Shown here one piece after another: positions 36,454 to 44,485 of a stretch of 64,000 nucleotides of DNA. Position numbers and translations under genes: made by a program. The DNA is from Pleionea sp. CnH1-48 (GTDB lineage: Bacteria; Pseudomonadota; Gammaproteobacteria; Enterobacterales; Kangiellaceae). The stretch covers positions 1-64,000 of the forward strand of contig NZ_JAMXSB010000010.1 in assembly GCF_024124665.1 (NCBI RefSeq), read 5' to 3'. A model generated the notes under the pieces. It did no database searches. It was not told the DNA's origin and worked only from the letters and a program-made list of their open reading frames with translations. How positions within the stretch are numbered: the first letter of the stretch is position 1; each line of letters starts with the position of its first letter.

Positions 36454-36999
36454 TCATTTTTTAAAAGGTTTTAACATTCTTTTAAGTACTTCATTCTTAT
36501 GAACAAAGTGGTGATAGAGAGCCGCCACTGCATGAATGAGAGCCAGCCCAATGAGTGAATAAGTGAGATATTTATGCCAGATCCCCAGTGTATCAGCCTG
36601 GTTCTCAATAACACCATTGAGAGCTGGAACATTAAACCAATCTAATACGACAATAAATTCTTTGTCTTCTGAGGCAATAATGAAGCCCGTTATCAGGGCG
36701 GCCAGTAGGAGCAGGTATAACAATCGATGGGTCCATTGGGCCAAAAGGGCGGTTATGCCAGTCTCAACAGGAGATATTTTGGGTTGTGCAGAGCGCCATA
36801 TCAGTCTAAGCAAGGTAAAAAATAGCACCAGAAGACCCATTCCTTCATGGAGCCACTGAGAACGGTTATACCAAGTGTGGTAGTAGTCGAGCTCAACCAT
36901 CCAAAAGCCCAGGCCAAACAAAAAAATGACTGCCAGGGCTGATAACCAATGAAAAAGAATGGAGGTCCACCCATAACTACTGTTGTTGTCTTTCCACAT
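36454..36999 (-). CDS. Cytochrome b561 (YceJ-like)
   Basis: A 181-residue di-haem membrane protein that moves electrons, probably quinol to periplasmic acceptors. Four helices carry the haem His: SSYGWTSILFHWLSALAVI (His 17 approx), YNRSQWLHEGMGLLVLFFTLLRL, LAQWTHRLLYLLLLAALITGF and WHKYLTYSLIGLALIHAVAALYHHF. Length and layout match the family. It is encoded together with yceI, a recurrent pairing; the electron partner is unknown. Confidence 0.92.
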   Translation of the reverse strand: MWKDNNSSYGWTSILFHWLSALAVIFLFGLGFWMVELDYYHTWYNRSQWLHEGMGLLVLFFTLLRLIWRSAQPKISPVETGITALLAQWTHRLLYLLLLAALITGFIIASEDKEFIVVLDWFNVPALNGVIENQADTLGIWHKYLTYSLIGLALIHAVAALYHHFVHKNEVLKRMLKPFKK

Positions 37000-37158
37000 A
37001 CTTTTGCCGAATAGTTAACCTAAATCATATTAGAAGAAGCTAAAGTAAAACGCTTTGTACACCTTTATTTATCAGGGCTTCGGAGCGACTGCTTAGCCTG
37101 CGCTAAATTAACCAAGCTGCGTAGGAAAGACAATCAAAAATCCGTAAAAGTCGACGGA

Positions 37159-37281
37159 ATGCGACAAAAAACGGTTTATCGCTCATTCATTTTAACCCTT
37201 TTGATTGCATCGGTGTTTTTTTGTTCGGAGTTAGCCGTGATGGCCCACGTGAACAAACAAGACTGCCTATTAATTAAGTAG
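37159..37281 (+). CDS. Possible 40-residue secreted or membrane peptide
   Basis: ATG 37159 opens a 40-codon frame, MRQKTVYRSFILTLLIASVFFCSELAVMAH... ending DCLLIK. It has a basic start and a hydrophobic core like a signal peptide, with AAGTCGACGGA upstream, a weak ribosome site. No homologue is known to me. It may be a chance frame. Confidence 0.3.
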   Translation: MRQKTVYRSFILTLLIASVFFCSELAVMAHVNKQDCLLIK

Positions 37282-37402
37282 TAAGGGGAGCCAAGAGACC
37301 GATAGCATTGTGAGTTATTATGACTTAGGTTGATTTTTCACCCTAATTTGGATAATAAGTAATCTTAATTAATATAGAACGAATAAAATCAAAGGGATAG
37401 GT

Positions 37403-37471
37403 ATGAAGAAGGCATGGCCATTGTGTTTGTTTGGGGCTGTCTGTGTATTAGCTCCGTTATCTCGATGTTAA
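37403..37471 (+). CDS. Possible 22-residue hydrophobic micropeptide
   Basis: ATG 37403, preceded by AAAGGGATAGGT (a fair ribosome site), reads MKKAWPLCLFGAVCVLAPLSRC and stops at TAA. The sequence is signal-like and has three Cys. It lies upstream of the thiol-redox-like genes. It could be a leader peptide or a remnant of a lipoprotein start. Confidence 0.25.
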   Translation: MKKAWPLCLFGAVCVLAPLSRC

Positions 37472-37540
37472 ACGATTTTTTTATTAAGTAGGCGCAACTT
37501 TTTTTCGAGAGATGTTACTTAGTTATGTTTATCTTAGTGT

Positions 37541-37559
37541 TTTGTACAATTAGTGTACA
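37541..37559. promoter_or_regulatory. Inverted repeat upstream of redoxin-like gene
   Basis: TTGTAC-aattagt-GTACAA: perfect 6-bp arms about 43 bases before ATG 37602. Candidate operator for a dimeric regulator; no regulator gene is adjacent. Confidence 0.4.
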
Positions 37560-37601
37560 AGTGCTAAGAGTGGGGTAAACGAACTGTTAGTGTGGGCAAG
37601 A

Positions 37602-38450
37602 ATGAAATCTTTATTTATTTCGGTCTATATGATGTTACTGATGCTGGCTCCAATTCATGCATCCTACTTCATTATCAGCGATTTTTCGTACGTGTGGATT
37701 GTAGTGTTAGCGGCTACTTTGCCCATGCTTATTTTTTTCTTATCGATTAATATGACACCGTATTTTTCGACCTATAACCTAAACCTGACACCTTTATATG
37801 TGTGGGAAGTGGCTACGGCTATTCTGCTATTGGCCGTGGGCTATTTAACGGGGCATTGGTTAGTCGGGATCTATTATGGTATTGGTGTTACCTTAATTGG
37901 CAGCGGTCTCTATATTTATTGGTACTCAAAACTTGAGCGGGGTAGCAATAACATATTAAAGGTCGGAGCCAGATTGCCAAATTTTGAGCTTAAAGATATT
38001 GAAGGGCAAAGTGTTAGTTTTAGGCAAGCCTTTGAAGGGATCACCTTAATTGTTTTTTATCGCGGTAATTGGTGTCCTATCTGTATGGCTCAGATTAAAC
38101 GTCTGGCAGAAAATGCCAAAGAGTTTAGGGAGCGCGAAGTGGATGTTGTTCTGGTAAGCCCGCAACCTCCAAGTTATACCTTTGCTTTAGCCAAAAAATT
38201 AAAAGTGCCTTTCTACTTTTTGGTCGATGAAGAAAATAAAGTCGCGCAGCAACTAAAGATATCTTCAAAAGAAGGCATGCCAAAAGGGATTGAGTTATTA
38301 GGCTATGATAGCGAGACGGTTTATCCGACGGTGATTCTGACGGACAATGATGGTCAGATTTTTTATGTCGATTTAACCGATAACTATCGAGAACGACCTG
38401 AGCCCGTATCTTTTATTGATGAAATTGATCGACATTACGCCATCTCATAA
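37602..38450 (+). CDS. Membrane-anchored peroxiredoxin-like protein 1
   Basis: A 282-residue protein. About four membrane helices (MKSLFISVYMMLLMLAPIHASYF... to about 110) are followed by an AhpC/TSA-type thioredoxin fold with VGARLPNFELKDIEGQSVSF and the redox site FYRGNWCPICMAQIKRL (Cys-Pro-Ile-Cys, about 160-163), then VVLVSPQPPSYTFALAKKLKVPFYFL. The WCPxC motif resembles both thioredoxin-like reductants and AhpC-type peroxiredoxins. The frame is open to GTG 37590, but ATG 37602 matches the paralogue at 38798. The location of the redox domain (cytoplasmic or periplasmic) cannot be fixed by eye. Substrate unknown. Confidence 0.8.
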   Translation: MKSLFISVYMMLLMLAPIHASYFIISDFSYVWIVVLAATLPMLIFFLSINMTPYFSTYNLNLTPLYVWEVATAILLLAVGYLTGHWLVGIYYGIGVTLIGSGLYIYWYSKLERGSNNILKVGARLPNFELKDIEGQSVSFRQAFEGITLIVFYRGNWCPICMAQIKRLAENAKEFREREVDVVLVSPQPPSYTFALAKKLKVPFYFLVDEENKVAQQLKISSKEGMPKGIELLGYDSETVYPTVILTDNDGQIFYVDLTDNYRERPEPVSFIDEIDRHYAIS

Positions 38451-38459
38451 GTCCGATTC

Positions 38460-38499
38460 ATTCTCCCGAAAAAAGTAAGTTTCCTCTTTTCGGGAGAAT
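38460..38499 (+). terminator. Long stem-loop after first redoxin-like gene
   Basis: ATTCTCCCGAAAA (38460-38472) pairs perfectly with TTTTCGGGAGAAT (38487-38499), 13 bp. The T-rich part is inside the stem; likely terminator or attenuator between the two paralogues. Confidence 0.6.
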
Positions 38500-38601
38500 T
38501 GGTGAGTCAGAATACCGCTTTATCCCTAGCTTTTCGATATGGAATGATCTTTGCTCTTTACTCGTTAGTGGTTTGATAAACATTAACCTGAGGAGAAAAG
38601 C

Positions 38602-38703
38602 ATGACCATGTATCAGGCACGACAAAAATTCAATCGCTATTTTTTATGGGTAAGCTTGGTTATCTTTTTCGTGAGTTTGATTATCAACAATGGCTATTGG
38701 TAG
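38602..38703 (+). CDS. 33-residue single-pass membrane microprotein
   Basis: ATG 38602 has an excellent ribosome site (CTGAGGAGAAAAGC, GAGGAG 7-8 bases upstream) and encodes MTMYQARQKFNRYF followed by a strong membrane helix (LWVSLVIFFVSLIINNGYW) to TAG 38701. The basic, Gln/Arg/Lys-rich N-terminus and hydrophobic C-terminus predict N-in topology. It lies between two paralogous membrane redoxin-like genes, after the first gene's stem-loop, so it may have its own promoter. It is too short for routine gene callers. No family is known to me; a small partner subunit of the flanking proteins is possible but unproven. Confidence 0.6.
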   Translation: MTMYQARQKFNRYFLWVSLVIFFVSLIINNGYW

Positions 38704-38797
38704 AGTGCAAGATAATCGATATTTTATTGTGGTTGTGAATGTAACGGGCCTTTGATTCGCGACTCTAAAAGTCACCTGTCATTGTCTTGCAATCAAA

Positions 38798-39640
38798 ATG
38801 TTAAAATCACTGTTTATCTCTGTCTATTTAACTCTTCTTGTTGTCACCACTTCTCAATCGCTCTATCACTTGTTCCTAAGCTTTTCTGCATTTTGGCTAT
38901 TAGTGCTGTTGGCTAATGGTGTGATGCTTGGCTTTTTTGCTCGCTTATTTTTGTTTCCGACGGCTCGTACTGGGCGTTTAATTATTCTGCATATCACCCA
39001 ATGGGGATTGGGCCTGGCCATTGTAATGAGTCATAACACCATAGTCCCTGCCATTCTCTATGGTGTGGGGTTACCTATTATTGGCAGTAGCTTGTATATT
39101 TTTTGGTATTCGCACCTTGATCGACAGTCTAATGAGTTATTGGTATCAGGAAAAACATTACCTGACTTTGAGTTGATCACGATAGAAGGCCAAAAGGTTG
39201 AAGTTAATCAATGGTTGCCTGGGCAAAAGCTGATTCTATTTTACCGCGGTAACTGGTGCCCCTTATGTATGGCACAAATCGACGAAATTGCTTTGCAGTA
39301 TCAACAACTGAATGCCATGGGATTTCATATTGTACTGGTAAGCCCTCAACCTCATAAATTTACTGTAAAGTTGGCGGCTAAGTATGACGTGCCTTTTTAT
39401 TTTATGCAGGATGAGGCCGGTAACACTGCCAAACAGTTAGGAATCTATGCTCAGCAGGGGACACCAAAAGGAATGGAGTTATTAGGGTATGAGTCGGATA
39501 CTGTATTGCCCACGGTTTTGGCTACGGACAAAAATAACAAAATTATCTTTGTGGATCTCACTGATAATTATCGAATAAGACCTGAGCCGAAAGTGTTTAT
39601 CGAAATGATTCGAGAGCATCAACAGGCAATGAATGATTGA
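38798..39640 (+). CDS. Membrane-anchored peroxiredoxin-like protein 2
   Basis: A 280-residue paralogue of the protein encoded at 37602: same start (MLKSLFISVYLTLLV), same four-helix membrane part, same linker (GSSLYIFWYSHLDRQSNELL) and redox domain with FYRGNWCPLCMAQIDEI (Cys-Pro-Leu-Cys), VLVSPQPHKFTVKLAAKYDVPFYFM and the identical C-terminal theme ELLGYESDTVLPTVLATD...DLTDNYRIRPEP. By eye about half of the residues agree, so the duplication is old. The ATG has AATCAAA upstream, a weak site. A strong terminator follows. Confidence 0.8.
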   Translation: MLKSLFISVYLTLLVVTTSQSLYHLFLSFSAFWLLVLLANGVMLGFFARLFLFPTARTGRLIILHITQWGLGLAIVMSHNTIVPAILYGVGLPIIGSSLYIFWYSHLDRQSNELLVSGKTLPDFELITIEGQKVEVNQWLPGQKLILFYRGNWCPLCMAQIDEIALQYQQLNAMGFHIVLVSPQPHKFTVKLAAKYDVPFYFMQDEAGNTAKQLGIYAQQGTPKGMELLGYESDTVLPTVLATDKNNKIIFVDLTDNYRIRPEPKVFIEMIREHQQAMND

Positions 39641-39657
39641 TTTGTTTTGAGCTTAAG

Positions 39658-39697
39658 CAAAGCATCGCCAATGGGTATCTGGCAATGCTTTGTTTTT
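39658..39697. terminator. Terminator between redoxin 2 and lipase
   Basis: CAAAGCATCGCCA-atgggtatc-TGGCAATGCTTTG, 13-bp stem with one mismatch, followed by TTTTT. Lies between convergent genes. Confidence 0.8.
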
Positions 39698-39703
39698 GAA
39701 GTT

Positions 39704-40807
39704 TTATTGACCTGCTTTTAGCAGTTTGGTCATAGTACAGGTATAACCGTCATTTTCTTTTCGCATTAAGTGCACACCTAAGTTGGTAGTAATCACGCCT
39801 GCTTTTTGTTGTACATTATCGACGATGTTGTTGCTGTTCTCGTCAATGTCTCTAAATTGATTCGCGATACCCTGCCAATAGGCTTGTTCTTCGTAATCAT
39901 TGGTGAGTGCGTCAGCAAACACCAGAGTTTGTTCGTCAACCATAGAAACATGGCTACCAAATAAACCATAAGGCATTTGATATCTTATTTTGTCCAACAA
40001 ACCCGTAAAAATACTGGGTATAAAAGAAAACAGCTCGCGGAATTCATCAAGTGACGTTTCGCCAACAGGAATGCGAGAAAACAAATCTTGTGTATTGGTT
40101 ACTCGATAAACGGGAGTGCTGCCCATGATCTGGTTAGCATCTGCAACCCAATCGAGGCTTCCTACTTTGGGAGAGCCCGTGGCGTAAACCTGAGCAACAT
40201 CGATGCCTTCAAGCTTTAACCCTGGTGCAGACAACAAGGCTAAAGCACCACCTAAACTGTGGCCAAAGATATGAACTTTTTGACCATCTTGAGTGCGTGC
40301 CTGCAATTCGCTAACAACATCTGTCCACACAGAGCCTAGCATGGTTGCAAAGCCGTGATGAACTTTTCTATTCAGCGCGAAGCTGTGGTCGAAATTCCAT
40401 AACCCAAAATCGGCGTTGAGTAGCCAGTTAAGGTTTGAGTCTGTGTGGCGAAAAGTCAGAAAAACGTCACCTTCGTAATCGGTAATCATGGCGCGAACAT
40501 TCCAGCGCTGATTATCAAACATTTTGATGTTACTTAATCCCCATTGTTCCTGAGCTTTGGCCAGATCAGCGTCTTTATCGTCGTCGTAGCTATTGGGGTC
40601 AGTATCTAACGTTTGCAAAGCGATCCACGAAAAGCTGAGTGCGTGAGCCAGGTCAAATTGAGTTTTTGCGGTATCAACAAGGATGTGAGCGGGAGAAGTG
40701 CTGCAAGTGTCTACCGATAGTTGGTTAATAAACTGAGGGCGTTCGATTGTTTGCGCCGAAGTGCTCAGTGCTATTGTTGCGGCAAAGGCAGCGATAAGAG
40801 TTTTCAT
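39704..40807 (-). CDS. Secreted class 3 lipase
   Basis: A 367-residue exported esterase of the fungal-lipase-like (class 3) alpha/beta-hydrolase family. Signal peptide MKTLIAAFAATIALSTSAQT; nucleophile elbow VHIFGHSLGGALALLSAPGL (Ser about 180 in Gly-His-Ser-Leu-Gly); acid Asp probably in RVTNTQDLFSRIP and the last His in GLFGSHVSMVD. The N-terminal lid-like region and DVFLTFRHTDSN (oxyanion) fit the family. The frame extends five codons upstream, but the signal peptide fixes MKTLIA at 40807. Single gene. Confidence 0.87.
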   Translation of the reverse strand: MKTLIAAFAATIALSTSAQTIERPQFINQLSVDTCSTSPAHILVDTAKTQFDLAHALSFSWIALQTLDTDPNSYDDDKDADLAKAQEQWGLSNIKMFDNQRWNVRAMITDYEGDVFLTFRHTDSNLNWLLNADFGLWNFDHSFALNRKVHHGFATMLGSVWTDVVSELQARTQDGQKVHIFGHSLGGALALLSAPGLKLEGIDVAQVYATGSPKVGSLDWVADANQIMGSTPVYRVTNTQDLFSRIPVGETSLDEFRELFSFIPSIFTGLLDKIRYQMPYGLFGSHVSMVDEQTLVFADALTNDYEEQAYWQGIANQFRDIDENSNNIVDNVQQKAGVITTNLGVHLMRKENDGYTCTMTKLLKAGQ

Positions 40808-40822
40808 TAATAGTGATTCCAA

Positions 40823-41441
40823 AGTAAAGTTGTATAGTCACTTCTCTTAACGTTCTGTTAGCCTAGGTTGATGTACTTGCCAACCAGAATGTGTGCAGAG
40901 ACGAGTGCGATACAACAAAGTTAATATGCAGACTGGTCAAACCAGATTGGGCGCGATATTACCACAAAGTGGGTAATTTGGAAGTGTGAATATGAGATAT
41001 TTATACGGATTATCATAATAATGTCACATTTGATCTGGGTTTGGAGAAAGCCAACGCAGGATTGTTTATGGTTTCTTTTTATCGCTTATTTAAGATTAAG
41101 AAAACCAACAAATATCGGAATTTGAGTTATGTTGTATAGGCGTACCAGTTAGCATTTTGCTGTGGTGATGGCACATCTTGGTCAGTGAGAGAAAAGAGTT
41201 CGTTGATATAAAGAAAGATTAAAAAATGAACTATCTTCTGCAAGCCTGTGATGAAATTGATATTGTCGCGATTTCGTGAGGCAATGAAAGACCATTTCGG
41301 GGTATACTGGCGTTTAAGTGAATAACAAGAACTTTCTCTTAATGTATTACAGGCTCGCTTTTGGTCATCAGAACTGAGGCGTTTGGCATTTATGTATTCT
41401 GCTGTTTTAAGAGATATCAATTAAGCTTAACGGAAGGCCGT
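40823..41441. promoter_or_regulatory. Divergent region with two small palindromes
   Basis: About 620 bases between the lipase and porin genes. CTGGT-caa-ACCAG (40933-40945) and ATTACC-acaaagtg-GGTAAT (40958-40977) sit close together about 120-150 bases upstream of the lipase start. They may be operators. A 97-residue frame on the minus strand (41127-41420) has no gene-like features. Confidence 0.35.
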
Positions 41442-42104
41442 ATGACGTTTTCTATTCGATTATTAGGGTGTGTGTGTTTGGGCGTTTTGAGTCCCTCTTT
41501 ATTTGCTCAAGATATTCAGTATGGAGCAGATGTCTCGTTAGTCAGTAATCAAATTTTTCGTGGTCGCAGTTTAAGTGACAAATCTGGTGATTTGCAGGCC
41601 ACTTTGCATATTTCAAATGACAAAGGTTGGTCTTATCGTTTCTTCGCGACTTCTTACGAAAACTTTTTGGGTGATAAGAAAATGCGCGGTGAAGCGTCAC
41701 TCGATTATCGCTCTAAAAGCATTGACGGATTTGACTACGTATTTGGCTTTAAACGTTACTTTAGCCCTGATGGTGGTATTGTCATTAATCCTTTAACCAA
41801 AAGTTACACTAACGAAGTGTATGTTGGGATTACTTATAAAGATGTACTGCTTACTTACCATCAAGATGATGATGCAGATACCAATTACACTAAACTGAGT
41901 TACAAATATGAGTTGATGCAAGGCTTAAAGCTCAGTGCTCATTATGGTATTAATAGTCCTATATATGAAGGGGACGATGCGAATGACTATGGTCTTGAAG
42001 CCGTATATCACTGGAACGAAGATTTAAGCTTCTATGGTGGTGCCACCGATCATGAAGTCGAGGGTGGTCACAGCTATGCCGGTGTGACTTATCGGTTCTG
42101 GTAA
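41442..42104 (+). CDS. TorF family putative porin
   Basis: A 220-residue outer-membrane beta-barrel protein of the TorF/Gcw_chp type, found in marine and freshwater bacteria. Signal peptide MTFSIRLLGCVCLGVLSPSLFAQ; the mature protein opens DIQYGADVSLVSNQIFRGRSLSDKSGDLQ, the family hallmark with an early Arg-Gly ('FRG'), and ends in the aromatic residue of YAGVTYRFW, required for outer-membrane assembly. Alternating strands fill the rest. The open frame reaches 41361, but ATG 41442 with ACGGAAGG fits the signal peptide. Substrate unknown. Confidence 0.88.
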   Translation: MTFSIRLLGCVCLGVLSPSLFAQDIQYGADVSLVSNQIFRGRSLSDKSGDLQATLHISNDKGWSYRFFATSYENFLGDKKMRGEASLDYRSKSIDGFDYVFGFKRYFSPDGGIVINPLTKSYTNEVYVGITYKDVLLTYHQDDDADTNYTKLSYKYELMQGLKLSAHYGINSPIYEGDDANDYGLEAVYHWNEDLSFYGGATDHEVEGGHSYAGVTYRFW

Positions 42105-42120
42105 TTAAAAGCAGTTTGTT

Positions 42121-42151
42121 AAAAAAGGCGCTTACATAAAGCGCCTTTTTT
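42121..42151 (+). terminator. Porin gene terminator
   Basis: AAAAAAGGCGCTT-acata-AAGCGCCTTTTTT, perfect stem with T-run on both strands, 17 bases after the porin stop. Confidence 0.9.
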
Positions 42152-42165
42152 GTGCCTGAAACAAA

Positions 42166-42280
42166 TATACCCGTCGCCTTTCAAGGTGCAGCGCTGTGCG
42201 CACTCACCCCAATCACTTAGTGTATCTAAGCTCAGGGGACTCGCTTGCTGGCCGCCTATCTGCACTTTGAAATACATTAA
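42166..42280. mobile_element. MITE-like element, long form, overlapping a stop codon
   Basis: About 115 bp, left end TATACCCGTCGCCTTTCAAG, interior as in the copy at 31404, right end TTTGAAATACATTAA in place of TTTGGGTATA. The TTA at 42277-42279 inside the right end is the stop codon (TAA) of the radical SAM gene, so the element lies against, or slightly replaces, the end of that gene. Confidence 0.8.
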
Positions 42281-43362
42281 AGTAAGCTCATTTGCCGAGA
42301 GGCTTCTCGTTGAGCTTCATTGCTAAAATGGCTTGTGTCGAGTTGGTTATAATCATGTTGATTAAGACCTGCTTTTTGACAAGCAACTTTAAATCTTTGT
42401 TTAAACAGTTTTGCATAAATGCCATCGCCAGACATACGATAACCAAATCGATTTTCGTTAAGTTTGCCATTACGCATTTCGGTCAAAAAATTGAGTACTT
42501 TCTTTTTACGAAACGGAAAATGTTGCTGTAGCCATTGTACAAAAATAGGTTTTACTTCGTAGGGTAGACGCAACAATATATAGCGTGCGACAGAAGCTCC
42601 CGCATCGCTGCAGGCTCTGAGTAATGATTCCATCTCACTGTCATTAATCCCAGGAATAACAGGAGCAACAATCACCGAGGTTGGAATATGGTGTTTGTTG
42701 AGTTCTTCAATGGTTTGCAGTCTGGCTTTGGGGCTAGCTGCACGTGGTTCCATTATTCTTTTTAGATGATTAGACAAACTCGTCATGCTCATGGCCACAG
42801 AAACCAGATTGTTCTCGGCCAGCTGAGATAGCAAATCAATATCTCGGCAAATGAGTTTGCTCTTGGTGATGATGGTTACCGGATGTTGGTACTCCACCAT
42901 AAGTTTGAGTATATCTCGTGTAATTTCGAGTTGTTGCTCTACTGGTTGGTAAGCATCAGTATTCACACCCAGCGCTATCGGAGTGCATTGATATCGAGGG
43001 TTATCAAACTTGGCTCTGAGTAATTCTGCGGCATTCGATTTATAGATTATCTTGGATTCAAAATCGAAACCTGGCGAAAAATCCCAATAAGCATGAGATG
43101 GACGCGCAAAGCAGTAGACACAGCCATGCTCACAGCCTCGATAAGGATTGATGCTTTGTTCAAAAGGCACATCACTCGACTGATTGGTACTGATAATGGA
43201 TTTGGCTTTTTCTTCTATTAACTGAGTTGTGTTAGCCGGTTGATCGCCTTCTTGATACCACCAGACATCGTCCGGTGCTTCAACAGACTGATGGCTAAAT
43301 CGGTGCTGTACATTATCACTGATGCCTCTTCCTTTGAGGGGGGGAGTATGTAGAGCCGTCAT
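42277..43362 (-). CDS. PA0069 family radical SAM protein
   Basis: A 361-residue radical SAM enzyme with similarity to spore photoproduct lyase (SplB). The 4Fe-4S motif is NPYRGCEHGCVYCFARPSHAYWDFS (Cys-X3-Cys-X2-Cys, about 73-80). The first 60 residues (VQHRFSHQSVEAPDDVWWYQEG) are family-specific. Function is unknown; DNA or nucleic-acid repair has been guessed for the group. Start MTALHTPPLKGRGISDN; the C-terminus ends in MSLL right at the inserted MITE-like element, so the last few residues may have been changed. Confidence 0.88.
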   Translation of the reverse strand: MTALHTPPLKGRGISDNVQHRFSHQSVEAPDDVWWYQEGDQPANTTQLIEEKAKSIISTNQSSDVPFEQSINPYRGCEHGCVYCFARPSHAYWDFSPGFDFESKIIYKSNAAELLRAKFDNPRYQCTPIALGVNTDAYQPVEQQLEITRDILKLMVEYQHPVTIITKSKLICRDIDLLSQLAENNLVSVAMSMTSLSNHLKRIMEPRAASPKARLQTIEELNKHHIPTSVIVAPVIPGINDSEMESLLRACSDAGASVARYILLRLPYEVKPIFVQWLQQHFPFRKKKVLNFLTEMRNGKLNENRFGYRMSGDGIYAKLFKQRFKVACQKAGLNQHDYNQLDTSHFSNEAQREASRQMSLL

Positions 43363-43474
43363 ATTTTTCGTTCCTCGTAAAATGATGATCGGAATCGTCC
43401 ATTAGTAGACGTGGCTCTATACTAACCTACTATTTTAAATGATGCTACTTTTTTAAGTAGTGCTTGTTTGGGTG

Positions 43475-43807
43475 CTAAAAAGGGCGTTTAGTTCGCGGTT
43501 GGTGAAGTAGCTGCTCCATCGTGATGCCATGAGATTGTGCATATTGAGTTTGAAGTTGAAATTGGTTGATGCGCTTCAATAGATAGCGATAGCCAATAAT
43601 GGCTACAATAGCACCAGGAATCACTAAACCAATATAGGGATAGCCTGCACCAAAAATAATGGCAAACATGACGCTGTTTACGGATAGAGAAATCCACACG
43701 CCTAGTGCAAGGCTCAGTTTTGTAAGGTGTTTTTTCTCAGACTCGTTTAAATGAGTACTAATTTGGCGACTAGCCTCAGACTGCCAGGGAGACCAAAACA
43801 GGTTCAT
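43475..43807 (-). CDS. Small membrane protein of unknown function
   Basis: A 110-residue protein with an acidic/basic N-terminal 30 residues, two membrane helices (LSLALGVWISLSVNSVMFAIIFGAGYPYIGLVIPGAIVAIIGYRYLLK) and a Gln-rich cytoplasmic tail (QLQTQYAQSHGITMEQLLHQPRTKRPF). No recognised domain. It lies on the same strand as the adjacent two-component operon but 75 bases after it, so it may be read through. Confidence 0.6.
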   Translation of the reverse strand: MNLFWSPWQSEASRQISTHLNESEKKHLTKLSLALGVWISLSVNSVMFAIIFGAGYPYIGLVIPGAIVAIIGYRYLLKRINQFQLQTQYAQSHGITMEQLLHQPRTKRPF

Positions 43808-43882
43808 ACCACTTCCCTCAAATGACTAGATGTATAAAAAACTGACAGTCTAGCAGATGGTTAACTATTGATCACCTAGTAT

Positions 43883-44485
43883 TTATAACCATCCTTTTTG
43901 TCTGGCTATTCGAGCCGCTTCAATACGATTATTGGCATCCAGCTTGCTGGCGGCGTTGGAGAGATAGTTACGAACAGTACCCGGCGAAAGACACATTTGT
44001 TCAGCGATCTGTTCTGTTTTTAGACCATCAAAAGCGAGCTTTAAAGCATGCCGTTCTTTATCTGTCAGTGGATCGGATTGCTCCCAGGCTTCGGTAATGA
44101 GTTCTGGAGCGATCACTTTGCGACCAGCCATCACTCGTCGAATGGCATGGGCTAATTCGTCACTGGGAGCGTCTTTGAGTAGATATCCTTTTACGCCAGC
44201 ATCCATTGAACGGCGCAAGTAACCTGATCGAGCAAAGGTTGTTAAGATGATCACTTGGGTTTTTAATGCTTCCTGCTGAATGGATTGTGCGAGTTCTATA
44301 CCCGTCATCTGAGGCATTTCTATGTCGGTTAGTACAATGTCAGGTAGGTGTTCACGTGCCAGCTCAAGCGCTTCTTGTCCGTTATTGGCTTTGGCGATCA
44401 CGGTGAAATCTTCTTCAAGGTCGAGGAGGGCACTGAGTGCACCTAACAGCATCCCTTGATCTTCGGCAATCAAAATTCGAATCAT
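43883..44485 (-). CDS. NarL/LuxR-family response regulator (DesR-like)
   Basis: A 200-residue regulator: receiver domain RILIAEDQGMLLGAL (acidic pocket) with the phospho-acceptor in PDIVLTDIEMPQMTGIELA (Asp about 54) and Lys in KGYLLKDAP, then a LuxR-type helix-turn-helix, DPLTDKERHALKLAFDGLKTEQIAEQMCLSPGTVRNYLSNAASKLDANNR. Its start overlaps the end of the kinase gene by 4 bases. It is likely to control the ABC transporter operon it ends. Confidence 0.93.
   Translation of the reverse strand: MIRILIAEDQGMLLGALSALLDLEEDFTVIAKANNGQEALELAREHLPDIVLTDIEMPQMTGIELAQSIQQEALKTQVIILTTFARSGYLRRSMDAGVKGYLLKDAPSDELAHAIRRVMAGRKVIAPELITEAWEQSDPLTDKERHALKLAFDGLKTEQIAEQMCLSPGTVRNYLSNAASKLDANNRIEAARIARQKGWL

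Larger units (their letters stand above)
37000..37601. other. Intergenic region with possible micro-ORFs
   Basis: About 600 bases before the first redoxin-like gene. It holds two short frames with signal-like N-termini (entered separately at 37159 and 37403). The promoter of the redoxin-like gene should lie here; TTGTACAATTAGTGTACAA (37541-37559) is a near-perfect inverted repeat (TTGTAC/GTACAA) 30-45 bases upstream of it and is a candidate operator. Confidence 0.45.

Noticed and set aside
37602-39640. Recent tandem duplication of the redoxin genes
   Set aside because: The paralogues differ at about half of their residues and their intergenic DNA is unrelated, so the duplication is old.
41127-41420. 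97-residue frame on the minus strand
   Set aside because: No ribosome site, no recognisable domain, and it overlaps the porin gene's leader; it looks like a chance frame.
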